Source: Armigeres subalbatus
Taxonomy: Eukaryota; Arthropoda; Insecta; Diptera; Culicidae
Length of the DNA: 64,000 nucleotides
Direction: 5' to 3'
Assembly: GCF_024139115.2 (NCBI RefSeq)
Contig: NC_085140.1
Location: forward strand, 162,156,452-162,220,451
The notes under the pieces were generated by a model. The model worked only from the letters and a program-made list of their open reading frames with translations, was not told the origin of the DNA and did not search any database. Positions 11,925-23,765 of this stretch are shown here, piece by piece (within the stretch, counting starts at the first letter, position 1; each line of letters begins with the position of its first letter). Made by a program: the position numbers and the translations under genes.

Positions 11925-12440
11925 ATGGAAGCCCCCATAAAGCGGCTCGTGAGTCTCCTTCTAAGAGATTCGGAAGCCTTGTTTCAAAAAGCTCAGAAGC
12001 CTCTTTTTAAGCGGTTGGGAAGCCACCTTCCAAGAGGCTCAGAGGTCACCTTTCAAGAAATTCAGAGACTTCGGAACCCACTTTCCAGGAGACTTGGAAG
12101 CCTCCTTTCAAGAGTTTCAGAAACCTACTTTCAAGAGACTCGGATGTACCTTTCAAGAAGCTCGGAAGCTTATTTTCTAGAGATCTCCCTACAAAAAGGC
12201 TCAGAAGCCTTTTTTTCAAGATATTAGAAAGCATCCTTTGAAAAAGTCGGAAGCCGTCTTCCCAGAGGTTCTAAAGCCTCCTTTCGATAGGCTCAGAAGC
12301 CTTATTTCGAGAGGCTCGAAAGCATCCTTTCAAGAGGGTCGAAAGCCTTCTTACAAGAGAACTAAAGCCTCCTATCATAAAGCTTGGATGCCTCCTTTCG
12401 AAATACTCGAAAGCCTTCTTTCAAGAAGCACGGAAGCTTG
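11925..12440. repeat. 23-bp minisatellite, type A, reversed and diverged
   Basis: About 22 diverged copies of the unit CCTTTCAAGAGGCTCGGAAG, the reverse complement of the type A unit at the left end of the window. The 23-bp period is kept despite many substitutions. A 124-codon open frame across it (from 11853) is repeat-derived. Confidence 0.85.
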
Positions 12441-12753
12441 ATGAATAAATGTGAGTGAATTGGAAGTGAATTGGAATGTTTTACCGAATATCGAAAATTT
12501 CAAACAACTTTGGTTAAAGATCATGAATGGAGCGCTATACATACCGTTTATTTTCAGGTCCGCTTGTCATACATATAATTAATTAGTTCCGCTTATTCTC
12601 ATGATGGCGGATAAAGATAGGGGGTACCTCAATGAATGCACACGTTAGAAAGGGTACTTCTCAAGACAAAGATTGAGAACCGCTGTTATATTGATGGTAA
12701 AATTCTAGACAGGGTCTCAATTGTGATTGACCTTGGGATCATGCAGGACTCAA

Positions 12754-14578
12754 TGTAACGTTTTACGTTTATTTCGATATAAATTTAAATAAAAATATTC
12801 GATGAGAACCGATAAAACAAAAATAAATTTTGAATTTTGTTTTAATTTATGATCGTGTGTCGTGTTTCGTTTGCGTTTATAAAATCTGTTCGTTCCTGTA
12901 TCAATTTCAAGTTTATAGTATTTGTTATAAAAGCTCAACTCATTATGGCACGCATGTGAGCTGCAAATAGGCGGCAAACAGGCGCCATGCCTCCGATCGC
13001 CATGCCAATCGGTTGGCGCAATTTTATTTGAATATGCTTTACAATCAAATTGAATGATAGCTCAGATTTGAATAGTTGAATAGTAAAATGATTTCAAAAG
13101 ATTCAAAATTTCTTGGCGCAAGTACGACTCAGACTCGCTCATTTCGTCTACGAATCGGCTGGAGAGCAGAAGTGCGCGAATTAAATACTTACGTTCAGTT
13201 CTTGAAAGTTTAAGATTTTGCTTGAGTAATTTTAGTTAATTTGAAGGTAAAATTAGTGAGCGAGTTTTTAAAAAAAAATAAGTGGTGTTAAATGTTCTGT
13301 GTTTTTCTTCCTAGTTTAGTGGACCGAGGTCCAATCGATTGCGTTTTCTGCTCAGATAATTTTATTGAAGTGAATTAATACGAAAAAAGGTAATTAAATT
13401 TAATTAAGTTGAACAATTCTTAAAATAATGTGATTTCGTGTTGGACACGCAGCGCCCTGCGCTTTTTTCGTACGGCTGGATTTTCTGTCGCTAATCGGCG
13501 GCATTCATCGTCTCATCGAGATTCCGTTCGTGGTATTCTACCACGACTTCGTCCGTTGACTGTCCGAGGACCGTCCGACCCGTGTGCCAAGCGAAGGCCC
13601 GCCTCAAGTAGGTAGCCAAACGGAGGTGAGTGAGGTCGCTAAGTCAATCGTAGCGAAATTTCCACGTCGGTCGTTAATTGCCGACGGAAAGGTCCATTCC
13701 GTTACATTTTGGACCAGTGTTTAGAGAGTGTAGGTTCGTCTTTCTGCGTGTCGTAAATTGCACGCCACGAACCTCGATCCTAACCAAAGGATAGAGGACA
13801 CCACTCCCCCTCGGTGAACCGGAAAGGTACGCGAAGCCGGGTCGCTTGGGTACGTGTGCCTCTATTTGGCGGAGCCGATCGTCCCAGGAAATCCAGGCCA
13901 AGTGCCACAACACTCTCTCCGATCGAAATCGGAAGCTTCCGTTCCAGCCGCCACTCACTCCGCACCTTTAGATCGGCCATATCGCACACGGGTCACTTCC
14001 ATCGCTGCGCGCCAAATCGCAGTACGGACCCGCCGGTGACCGCCATCGTGTCACCGCCATCTTCGAAGTAATCGTCGCCATCATCGAGACAACGATAGCC
14101 TCATCGTTCCCGCCAGCACCGAGTCATCGAAATCCTGCGCAGGTACGTGAAGAGCTTTTTGTTACATGGCCATGTTTTGCTCTTTTCCATTCCGTACGAT
14201 TTAATCGCGTCCAGTACGAATGAATGACCTAAAATATAGTGTGTTGATTAAAAATTGTTTTATGCTTGGATGGATTCCAGTACGTTTAATGCCTGAACCA
14301 TAATAAACACTCTCACTAAATTAAAATACGTTTCGTTATTCCTCGAATGAGTGAACACTCCTTCTGCGTTCCCTAAGTTTCGTTTCGTTAAGAGAGAGTC
14401 AGAAACAGTGCATGCGTTACGAAATTGAACATTATTCCGCGAACCGTTCGAGAAGTTTCCCTGAGCGAAAAGGTCTCCAAAAGTCGGGCAAACCAAACAC
14501 GACCGGTGGTCTCTCGTAGAGAGTGGCGCTTAAGCCACCGTTTTAGCAATCCTCGAGAACATTCCCCGAACGGTTACA
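12754..14578 (+). repeat. 5' LTR of gypsy element
   Basis: 1825 bp, TG...CA ends. Compared with the 3' LTR, about 900 bp on the left and 525 bp on the right differ at only about six positions, while the block 13657-14051 differs at about fifty. It contains a 61-codon frame (13430-13615) found unchanged in the other LTR, but it has no recognised domain. Confidence 0.95.
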
Positions 14579-14579
14579 G

Positions 14580-14590
14580 TGGCGCCCACG
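14580..14590 (+). promoter_or_regulatory. Primer binding site, tRNA-Lys type
   Basis: TGGCGCCCACG starts 2 bp after the 5' LTR. TGGCGCCCA is the expected complement of the 3' end of insect tRNA-Lys, the primer of many gypsy-type elements. The match beyond nine bases is imperfect. Confidence 0.7.
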
Positions 14591-15157
14591 TAAAAATCAT
14601 AAGACGTTGCATTTCTTTCAAAAGCTATTTTAGCTGGCGAAACAACAAGAAATTTTCAAGTGAATTCGTTTTTGTTTTATTGAAATTTCCATTTTTTTTT
14701 GGTTACATTTTTCTTTCTTTTCTTTTCTTTCTTTCTAAGTTTGAATTGAAAGTTTATTTAGGTTTTTAGTTTATGAATTGAATTTTTTTCCTTGCATTAC
14801 ATTAAATTTATTATTTTTCTTATTATTTCCTTTGAATTTCCTAGTCGTAAGTTGAATTGAATTTTATTATTAGTTTATAAGTTATTGAATTGGATTGGTA
14901 GGTTAAGTTATCTTGAATTTCTTCTAAAAAATCATTCGTTCATCAATATATATATTTTGCTTTAAATTTTCATTATTTTGAATCCGTTTTTTTCTGTCCC
15001 TAATTACATAAATTGAATTTAATTTCCTTGAATTGAAGTTTTCTCCTTAATTAAAATGGCTACGCAATTATATTCTGCCTAAGGTGGATCATTTGTTGGA
15101 AGAGGAAGTGGACTTTGAATTGCTTTTGCGGAAACAATCGGTAGATGGAAGGAAAGT

Positions 15158-16206
15158 TTGGAAGATAAGAAGAGGTTGCTGAGAAGATTATTTATGGAAG
15201 ATAGGAAATATAAAGCTACACGAGAAGGCACTTACAAATATGCGGAGGTTATTAATGAGGTTTCAAAAATTGTCGAAGAGATAGTTGAAAGTTTGCGAAT
15301 TAAGTTCGATAGAGTTTTGGTCTCAAGATTGAGACACTATCTAATTCGAGTCTCCATCGCAAAAGTTGAAGATGAAGAGCAAGCGCTTGCAAGAAAAGAG
15401 GCTTGTGAACAGATAGAGGCAATATTAATTGAATTAGGTCAGAACGTTAGAGAAGATTTACAGGAAATGGAAGAGTTAGAGAAGAAAAAAGAGGAAAGTG
15501 GGTCGTGGAGAAATCCAGACCCAACTTCTGCAGGAGCATAAAGAACAGAACAGATTCTAAATATCGTCTGATTGTTCCGGAGGTAAAGACTCCAAAAACA
15601 TCTACTAAAGGCTCATTCGAATCGTTTAATTTTGATAAATTAGAATTAAGGTGTTTACAAGGGGATTGCGAATGTGGTGAATGTGAAGGTAAAGGGGCAA
15701 AAATGAAAGATTCTAGGCATGCAGGAGAAGAGAGGAAAGTTTTTGATAAAAACGAAAATAGGAAGTTCACGCTAGAAGGGAATTTGTTTCAAAATTATCC
15801 TAGTCAGAAACAGGAAGATAGGAAGAAGAAGAGAGATATTAGAGAAGAATATGAACGCGAAAATAACTTCAGAAGGTGTATAAACGAGAGGTTTCGGTCT
15901 GCAGGGGAACGGGAGAAAGAAGAAAAGCAGTATAGAAGAATAGAGCGAAAAAACCGTGGGAGAACTATTAGTCCACTTTACAGTGATCGTTCTGAGGACA
16001 GGTCCAGAAGAAAGGGAGAAAGAGAAAGACGGCACGATAAACGTAATGAAAGTGACCGTTCTGAGGACAGATCCAGAAGAAAGAGAGAAATAGAAAGACG
16101 GCACGATAAACGTGATGAGAGGAGATCGAGGCGCAGACATTACGACAGTGAGTCGGACAGTGATTCTGAAGTGGATCGCCGACGAAGGGACTCGCCAACA
16201 GAATAG
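15158..16206 (+). pseudogene. gag N-terminal region (matrix-like, RS-rich)
   Basis: Two overlapping frames. The first (15158-15541) encodes a 127-aa acidic, helical, probably coiled-coil segment rich in Glu, Lys and Arg. The second (15505-16206) encodes a strongly basic tail with Arg/Ser/Asp-rich runs. A 36-bp unit encoding SDRSEDRSRRKGERERRHDK is nearly duplicated at 15985-16115. In gypsy elements such segments lie upstream of the capsid and bind RNA or membranes; here that role is inferred from position. The frame change between them is probably a lesion. The true start codon is uncertain; an earlier ATG at 15056 runs into a stop after a few codons. Confidence 0.6.
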
Positions 16207-16838
16207 CGAAGGGCGTAGGCACAGACGATATTCCTCATCGTCCAGTGGCAGCTCATCGAGATGTAGTGCTGTACGCTACAGAAAATCGAGAGTGGAGAAC
16301 TGGAGTCTGACGTTTACGGGAGACAGTAGAGCAATGCAAGTTGAAGATTTCTTGTACAAGATAAAGAAACTTGCGCGGCATGAGGGTGTTCCAGAGAAGG
16401 AGCTACTAGGAACATACACCATCGTTTAAAGGGGAAGCTTACGATTGGTGGTTTACTCGTGAAGATAGGCTGACCAGATGGAGTAAGTTTGAGGATGAAA
16501 TTCGATTCCGGTACGGAAATCCAAATCGTGATAGGGGAATCAAGGCTCAAATCAGGGAATTGAAGCAACGGAAAGGGGAAACGTTTATCGCATACGTAAC
16601 AGAAGTTGAAAAACTCAATCAATGTTTGCAGCGTCCGTTCTCTTCTAGTACGTTGTTCGAACTAGTTTGGGAGAACATGCGGCCATATTATCGATCGAAG
16701 TTATGTACTATGGACATCGAAGACCTGGAGCATTTAATAAGGATCAATCATAAGATAGATGCCAGTGATCCGAATTTCTATAGATGTCCTAATTCCACTA
16801 GAAATGAAATTCACCACGTCGAAGCTGAAGAGCAATAA
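16207..16838 (+). pseudogene. gag capsid region, frameshifted
   Basis: Encodes a capsid of the Ty3/gypsy gag type. One frame gives VENWSLTFTGDSRAMQVEDF and the segment up to ELLGTYTIV. After a frameshift near 16427 the next frame resumes with AYDWWFTREDRLTRWSKFED, the typical Trp-rich capsid core, followed by RFRYGNPN and a helical C-terminal part ending near 16835. The capsid assembles the retrotransposon particle. The frameshift and a downstream frame change near 16835 prevent one continuous Gag. Confidence 0.85.
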
Positions 16839-16943
16839 CGGCTATTCAGAGGAGGAAGATAATCCTGTACAGATGATCCAAAGAGTACAAAGGAACATTC
16901 GAAGAGCGGACCCGCACAGAAGGAGCCACATAGGTCATTACAG

Positions 16944-17141
16944 GTGCCAGAACAACGCAATTCGGCTCCCATAGCATGTTGGAACTGCCATAAAGTAGGT
17001 CACACCTGGAGAGATTGCAGAGAGCAGAAGGTGATATTCTGTTACGCTTGCGGAAAATTGGGCAGAACGACTAGGAATTGCGAAAACAATCATCCATTGT
17101 TGAGGAGGTCGATTAACGAAAATTCGCGATCGACAAACTAA
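16944..17141 (+). pseudogene. gag nucleocapsid, one intact zinc knuckle
   Basis: Two CCHC-type boxes. CWNCHKVGHTWRDC is a canonical C-x2-C-x4-H-x4-C zinc knuckle. The second, CYACGKLGRTTRNC, has Arg where the zinc-binding His should be, so it is probably defective. Zinc knuckles bind the element's RNA for packaging. The frame is joined to the capsid only through two further frame changes (about 16835 and 16930). Confidence 0.9.
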
Positions 17142-17206
17142 GCGCGAGATGTTTACCAGGGAATCTGAACATCTCGCCTGCTGAAAGGATTCCCAGAGCA
17201 GAGAAT

Positions 17207-17614
17207 TTGACTCAAGTTGAAAACTTGTCATTGTTTGAGATTCGTGTAAACCCTAACTCTTGCCCTCACATAAAGGTAAACGTTTTGGGCACAGATGTGA
17301 TCGCCTTGTTGGATTCCGGAGCAGCGATCAGTGTCTTGAGTTCAGTTAATTTACTGGAAACTCACGGCCTTAAAATACTAAAATCTAATGTTAGGATTTG
17401 CACAGCGGATGATACAAAGCATACCTGCTTGGGGTATGTAAATATTCCTTATACACTGGGAAGTTTGACGAAAGTAATCCCAACGCTAATTGTCCCTGAA
17501 ATTCGAAAACCTTTGATTTTGGGTATGGATTTTTGGCGAGCGTTCAAAATCCGACCAATGGTGGCATCTGAAGACAATGCCAAGGATTTGGAACTCACGT
17601 GGACATCAACATAG
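17207..17614 (+). pseudogene. Retropepsin-like aspartic protease
   Basis: Encodes a gypsy-type protease. The active-site box is VIALLDSGAAISVLS (Asp-Ser-Gly), and LILGMDFWRAF is the conserved C-terminal Ile-Leu-Gly flap/helix block. The protease would cut Gag and Pol into mature proteins. It is in a different frame from the nucleocapsid, as expected if a ribosomal frameshift separates gag and pol. It ends in a TAG stop at 17612-17614, and the reverse transcriptase follows in the same frame, so this stop is probably a lesion. Confidence 0.9.
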
Positions 17615-17635
17615 GAAGGAAACGAGATAAACCAT

Positions 17636-18872
17636 TTGAGAGTAGAACCAGAATCTGCCGACGCGAACGAAGAAATGATTGTTCTCTCTGTGCAGTGCGT
17701 TAATCCATTAGAACCACAAACAGAGTTTGCAAGTCCACTTGTCCCTGTAAGGAAGGCGAATGGGAAAATTAGAGTGTGCCTCGATTCACGACGCATAAAT
17801 TCCGTGACAAAAAAGACGCATACCCAATGAGGAATATGTCTGAGATATTCCACAGGCTTCAAAAAGCAAAATATTTCAGCATAGTGGACCTCAAGGATGC
17901 GTACTTCCAAATTCCGCTGAAGGAATCTTGCAGGAATTTTACGGCTTTCAGAACACCAAAAGGACTTTTTCGCTTTAAAGTGGTCCCTTTCGGTCTGAAA
18001 AACGCACCGTTCACAATGAACCGCTTAATGAACTTGGCCATAGGGTTCGATTTGGAGCCGTTCGTTTTCATTTACTCAGACGACATTATTATCGCCACCG
18101 AATCGCTGCAAGAACATTTCCGGTTACTGAAGGAGGTTGCTCTTCGGCTAAGAAAGGCTGGACTTACTATTTCGGTCGAAAAGAGTCGATTTTGCCGAAA
18201 GCAAGTGAAGTATCTCGGGTACTTGCTTACCGAGAATGGCTTGTCGATCGACAGTGCGAAATTGGAACCCATATTGAACTATCCAAGACCAAAATCGATA
18301 AGGGACATAAGAAGGTTGATGGGTCTTATGGGCTTCTATCAGAAGTTTATCCCAAGATACAGTCATCTGACTGCACCGATTACGGACTTACTGAAAAGTT
18401 TGAAAAGGTTCAAGTGGTCAGAAGTGGCGGATTTAGCGCTTGAGGAATTAAAGTCCGTTTTGACATCAGCTCCTGTGTTGGCGAATCCAGACTATTCCAG
18501 GCCATTCATCATTGAGACGGATGTTTCTCAATTGGCTTTAGGAGCTGCTTTAATACAGCAGTTCGTCAACGAGAAGCGAATAATTGCCTATTATAGTAAG
18601 AAACTTTCAGGCACTCAAAGAAAGTATGCGGCCACCGAAAAGGAGTGTTTGGCCGTATTGTTGGCGGTCGAAAACTTTCGGCATTATATTGAGGGTACTA
18701 CATTCACAGTCATCACAGATTGCAGGAGTATTACGTGGTTATTCACCATTTCGGCGGCCAACGGCAACTCAAGACTTCTCCGTTGGGCCCTGAAATTACA
18801 ATCTTATGATTTTGTCCTCCAATACAGGAAAGGTAAGGACAATATATTGGCAGACTGTTTATCGCGCATCGA
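17636..18872 (+). pseudogene. Reverse transcriptase and RNase H
   Basis: RT blocks occur in order: ASPLVPVRKANGKIRVCLDS, FSIVDLKDAYFQIPL (first catalytic Asp), FRFKVVPFGLKNAPF, and FIYSDDIII (YxDD-type catalytic pair, here YSDD), followed by the thumb. RNase H follows with IIETDVSQLALGAAL, TEKECLAVL and FTVITDCRS, including the expected Asp and Glu residues. A frameshift sits in an A-run near 17810: the run is one A shorter than needed to keep the frame. Apart from that, the frame is open from 17776 into the integrase. These enzymes copy the element's RNA to DNA and degrade the template. Confidence 0.95.
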
Positions 18873-19338
18873 TTCCATTCAAATTATGGACAATAATTAT
18901 GCTGCGTTAATTGAAAACATAACGAAAACACCTGAGGACTACAAAACGTTCAAAGTTGCGGATGATAAAATCTTTAAATTCATCGAAAGTTCTTCGGAGT
19001 TTATGGACAAACGCTTCGCATGGAAATACTATCCACCGGAATCGGAAAGAACTAATCTGATCGAGTCAATTCATAAAACGGCCCATCTGGGTTACGAAAA
19101 GACTCTCAGTGCAGTGAGACAGAAGTATTTCTGGCCTAAAATGGCATCTGATGTAAGGAATTACTGCAAGAACTGTTTAGCATGCAAGACATCCAAGGGT
19201 ATAAATATAAACCCTACTCCTCCCATGGGATCCCAGAAGAAATTTTGTGATTATCCGTGGCAATTCCTTACGCTTGACTACGTTGGACCGTTTCCGGCAT
19301 CTGGGAAGGGGAGATGCACGTGCCTCTTAGTGGTGACC
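18873..19338 (+). pseudogene. Integrase N-terminal part (zinc domain, first Asp)
   Basis: The HHCC zinc domain is seen as IHKTAHLGYEKT...YFWPKM...YCKNCLACK (His, His, Cys, Cys). The catalytic core starts with WQFLTLDYVGPFP, whose Asp is the first residue of the DDE triad. Coding stops at 19338, where a 4.4-kb hAT-like element is inserted. The open frame runs on for 25 codons into the insert without relation to integrase. Confidence 0.9.
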
Positions 19339-19349
19339 AGTGTTGAGAA

Positions 19350-19495
19350 AATCACTCATATGAGTAAAGATTCCACACTCATTGCTCATTTTTCCGTGAG
19401 TACTCACGCGTGAGTTACTCACGACCTGTGAGTACTCACAAGTGAGCAAACGTGGTTTTGCTCACTCACGAGTGAGGATTTTTTGCTCATATGAG
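19350..19495. promoter_or_regulatory. Left subterminal CTCAC/GTGAG cluster
   Basis: Dense inverted words: CTCATATGAG twice, the 12-bp palindrome CTCACGCGTGAG at 19403-19414, and CCTGTGAGTACTCAC. The mirror cluster at the other end has the same words. Probably transposase-binding sites; inferred from hAT biology. Confidence 0.6.
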
Positions 19496-19964
19496 TAATC
19501 CAATAAGATTAGTTTTTGTTTCTTCCACAATGTTGATGTCAAGTTTTGGCCAATTCTGGTAGTTGTCAAGCAGTACGTAAAAATTTGTGGCATGAATTTA
19601 TGAAAAAAGCTAAAGAATTTGTCAAATTATACGAATAAGAAATTGCTAATATATTGCGAATTACTATCAACATGTTAATTGCATAATAATAAATTTCGAA
19701 ATGTAGTGTAGGATTGTTACGACTGCGCGGATTTTGCGCATATGGCGCGGCTTTAGCTTCGGGTGAAAATTAAATAAATAAAATTATGGATCTAAAATAA
19801 TTGAGAATAAATGTGTTGAAGTTAATGTTGAGATATAATTTACGTATGAAATCAATGTTTATATATGTTTGCCTTTTTCGTACAGCGATATATTCACTTC
19901 AAAGACGATTTTTAATAGAAGGCCCCGAGACTCATTGTGGTTAATACCAATTGACGAATATAGA

Positions 19965-20215
19965 TGATGGTTGTGTGCGCGTGTTTTTGTGCATATGCGT
20001 GTGCTTGTTTGTGCGTGTGTGCGTAGGTTTGAGTTTGCGTGTGTTTGTGTGTGTGTGTTCGAGTGTGCGCGCGTGTGTGTTTGTGTGTGCGCGTGTGTGT
20101 TTATGTGTGCGCGTGTTTGGGTATGTTTGTGTGTGCGTGCATGTGTGTTTGTGTTTGCGCGCGTGTGTATTTGTGTGTTTGTTTGTGCGCGTATGTGTTT
20201 ATGCACGTGCGCTTG
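19965..20215. repeat. GT-rich degenerate microsatellite
   Basis: Irregular GTGTGTTTGTGTGTGCGCG repeats; all six frames are largely open as a result. The preceding ~100 bp (GAGACTCATTGTGGTTAATACC) resembles the sequence before the GT run at 39735-39800, so the tract probably arrived with that dispersed family. Confidence 0.8.
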
Positions 20216-20644
20216 AATGTTTATTATATTGCTTAAACTCTATGCAAGTTTGTCTTTCAATTCATAATCTAGACAAATTACATAATTTATTGTTGTAGGG
20301 GAAAGATGGCTTGGGCATTAAATTTTAACTAAAAAATTAATAACAATAATATAAAGGACAAGCACAACAGTCACCATATCTTCAAAGCGAAGGGTTGTCA
20401 TACTAATGGCGATTTGTTCAGAATCATTCCACTTCATTTTGGTACAAGTGTGCATAGAGCGGCCAATCAGAATGGTATCAAGAATACTAAATTACCAATA
20501 TAGTCCATTATGGCGCTATGGTGTCACAAAAGGTAAGCAAAGTAGTAAAGAGACATTCGGAGAAGTGTCTCAACGTATGATGTAATATGCAACAGACCAT
20601 GTCGAAATAAGGTAGTTGTAGGTAGGTAGGTAGATAGGTAGGCT

Positions 20645-20775
20645 TTTATATCAATAACATTTGCAAATTGAACAATTTTGGGTTAATATGTGTCGTTTTA
20701 AGCACTGCTGAAAAAATCTCAAAAATTCTTTGTTACTAATTTGGGTGCAAGGAACGAATTCGAGGAGTGGTAATC
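20645..20775. mobile_element. Copy of the foldback family seen at 3527-3710
   Basis: Starts TATATCAATAACATTTGCAAA and ends GAACGAATTCGAGGAG, matching both ends of the 3527-3710 element with an internal deletion. Confidence 0.4.
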
Positions 20776-20882
20776 CTAATATGCTAGAAATCGTGTTTTG
20801 ATTTCTGAGTTTGGAAATAAAGTTTTGAAAAATGTAATTCAAATAGTTGACAACTGTTAAATTTATGTAATTTTTCGATTAA

Positions 20883-21064
20883 AGGCTTCCCCAAACACAC
20901 GCGATGTGACAGTCGCGACGCGATTCTATCGCTTGGCGACAGCAATTCTGTCGCCGTTGGTATGAAAGTGAAAATAGAACATTGCCTGCCGCGACCAAAC
21001 GATAGAATCGTGGCGACTAATTGTCGCCGTCGCGGCGATGAAATCGCTTAGGTCTGGGGGAGCC
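20883..21064. mobile_element. 182-bp MITE, TTAA/TTA-flanked
   Basis: Ends AGGCTTCCCCAAAC and the inverse GGCTCCCCCAGACC. TTAA is present on both sides (20879-20882 and 21065-21068). The GC-rich interior has GCGACG/CGTCGC inverted words and can form an extended hairpin. TTAA would suggest a piggyBac-type target; a 3-bp TTA would suggest PIF/Harbinger. Ambiguous. Confidence 0.75.
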
Positions 21065-21069
21065 TTAAT

Positions 21070-22814
21070 GCACCCTCGACTTTCGCTTTTGGGCCTTTTG
21101 AGATGCAAGATGCTGTCCGTTGCGTAATGTGGAAAGATTCACGAAGTGAACTATATTACTATAACTATATAACTATATACTACTATACATATCTGATGGT
21201 ATTAAAATCGTTTTTATATAACGCAATTCAAGTGAAAATAGTCACAATTCTAGTGATAAAAAATGACATCTCACGTGTATTTGACACTAATTCAGTTCTA
21301 GGTCGTGCGGATTTAAGTTCATGCCGCGTAAATGACGCGGATCTGGTTTTGGCCGGCGTGGAAAATATTTCAAGGTCCCCGTAACAATCCTGAATGAATA
21401 TATAAAAAATATTATACGAGGTTACCGCTCCATGAATTCATAAATTGATGCGAATGTTATTGATATAGGAGCATGGTATTAAGAATGAAACGATTACTAA
21501 ATAAAAGCATTTATTTGTTGTTTACAACAATTTTATTCATTAAATAAGGTGGTAGTATTATCTTTATTTATTATACTTACTTTTAGTCATATTTTTAAAC
21601 CCCTCGTAAAAATAATAAATTAACGATTTTCTACTATTCGAAAAATACTGTAGAAATGATCAGTTAAGAGTCGAAATACATATACATATCTTTATACGAA
21701 AATACATTGACAAAACTAGAGAATATATAGATCTCATATTTTTTGAATTAACACATTAAAGGGAAGATCCATTAATAACGTAACGCAAAAATTGGGCATT
21801 TTCAATCCCCCCCTTCCCCTATGGCACACTTTTTGTATGAACTATCTAAAAATTTTGTATGGATCGCCACACTTTGACCAACCCCTTCCCCTTAAGCGTC
21901 ACGTAATGTGTGGACGCTCCATACTATTAAATTTAGCCAGCTTCGAAAATGATGTTGGTCTTTTTGTAAAAGTGCTAAACATTAAAAGCCGGCATCTTTA
22001 GTTCTCATGCTGCACTGCACGAACAGGTATAAAATAATAATATGCTTACGACATGATACGATCATTTAGTTCGAATTTGACTCATTTATAATGACTATTT
22101 ATTTAATAAAATACTTGATATAAAACATTTTAGAGTAAAACAATTGGCTATACAAACACATTTTAAAACTCGGCTTCTGAAAAAATGAGTAAAACTTGAA
22201 CCACAGACAAAAAACATAATACATTGAACATTCATTCATCAAATCCATCGTCGTTCAAACACTAACGACATCTGTTGACCTAGCTGGGCTAATCACGAAC
22301 TACACTGCCAACAAAATCTATATAAGATATATGTGTCGCCGTTATAAATTTTTGCAATAGCTCCACCCTAATATAATCGATGTAGAACCACACATAAATT
22401 AAATAATTTCTGATTCGAGACCACACATAAAGTTTATTTGGATATATATTTTATTAGTAGTTCGCGTGGAGAATGGTTATGTGTGCGCTGATATACATCA
22501 TAAGTAAAATCTATGGATTTTTGCCAAAAAATATGTGTGGATTTTTAGTAGTGTAGGTAGCGGTAGTGAGCAAACGTCAAAATAGAGTAAATTCGATGCA
22601 CACGCCACTAGTGATCGATTGGCCAACTAATGATTATTTGAATTGACCAGTAAATCAGTGAACGATGGAAATTTGTCCAGTGTTATGTCTGTTTGTCTGT
22701 GCTTGAACTAAATGATCGAACCACGTCTAGTGGTACAGAAATTTATTGGAAAATTTAAATAATATTGAAGGCTTTGACTATAACGCATGTCCCTTCTAGC
22801 TATTTTTATGTTCG
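21070..22814. other. AT-rich interior of hAT-like element
   Basis: No gene recognised. 21425-21490 holds another copy of the GCGAATGTTATTGATATAGGA terminus of the foldback family. Confidence 0.5.
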
Positions 22815-22819
22815 TAGTC

Positions 22820-23510
22820 TACGCACCCCAAACACAAACACACACCAAAATACAAACACGCAACTAAACACAAACACGCACCCAAACATAAACACACAAC
22901 TAAACACAAACACGCACCAAAAACATGAACACGCAACTAAACACAAACACGCAACTAAACACAAACACGCACCTAAAACATAAACACACAACTCAACACA
23001 AACACACACCCAAAACATAAACACAAACACGCACCAAAATACAAACACGCAACTAAACACAAACGCGCACTCGAAACATAAACACGCACCCAAAACATGA
23101 ACACGCACCTAAACACAAACACGCACCCAAAACATAAACACACAACTAAACACAAACGCAACTAAAGACAAGCACGCACCTAAATACAAACACGCACCAA
23201 AATACAAACACGCACCTAAACACAAACACGCACCTAAGCACAAACACGCATCCAAAACATAAACACACTACTAAACACAAACACGCACCTTAATACAAAC
23301 ACGCAACTTAACACAAGCACGCACCCAAAACATGAACACGCATATAAACACAAACACGCATCTAAATACAAACACGCGCCTAAATAGAAACACGCACCCA
23401 AAACACAAACACGCACCAAAATACAAACACGCAACTAAACACAAACACGCAACTAAACTCAAGCACACACCTAAACACAAACACGCACCTCAACACAAAC
23501 CTGTACACGT
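22820..23510. repeat. AACACAAACACGCAC minisatellite
   Basis: About 40 copies of 15-18-bp units such as ACACAAACACGCACCTAA, some with CATGAACACGC or CATAAACACAC variants. It is the complement in sense of the GT-rich tract at 19965-20215, placed near the other end of the same element. Open frames here are artefacts. Confidence 0.9.
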
Positions 23511-23589
23511 ATATTTCATGATCTTCAATTGACTTAGGAAATTCGCATTTTCAATTATTGCTAACTTTACAGTATATTTTTTAATACAC

Positions 23590-23765
23590 CTATTTCCTCA
23601 CTTACTCACCAAAAAAATCGAATGAGTAGTTTTACTCACTCAGGCGTGAGTTTACTCACGCGTGAGTGCTCACCATACCTGTGAGTACTCACGCGTGAGT
23701 AGAACTGGTTCAACTCATATGAGTGAGTGAGTGAGGATGGAACGAACCATGCTCACTCATTTCCC
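23590..23765. promoter_or_regulatory. Right subterminal CTCAC/GTGAG cluster
   Basis: CTCACGCGTGAG occurs at 23655-23666 and 23688-23699, with CCTGTGAGTACTCAC and CTCATATGAG, the same words as the left cluster. Likely transposase-binding region, inferred. Confidence 0.6.

Noticed and set aside
13430..13615. 61-codon frame present in both LTRs
   Set aside because: Identity follows from LTR duplication, not coding constraint; no domain seen.
19951..20298. Long overlapping Cys/Val-rich open frames
   Set aside because: They are translations of a GT microsatellite, open in several frames at once.
22765..23532. Cys/Phe/Val-rich minus-strand and Asn/Thr/His-rich plus-strand frames
   Set aside because: They come entirely from the AACACAAACACGCAC minisatellite.
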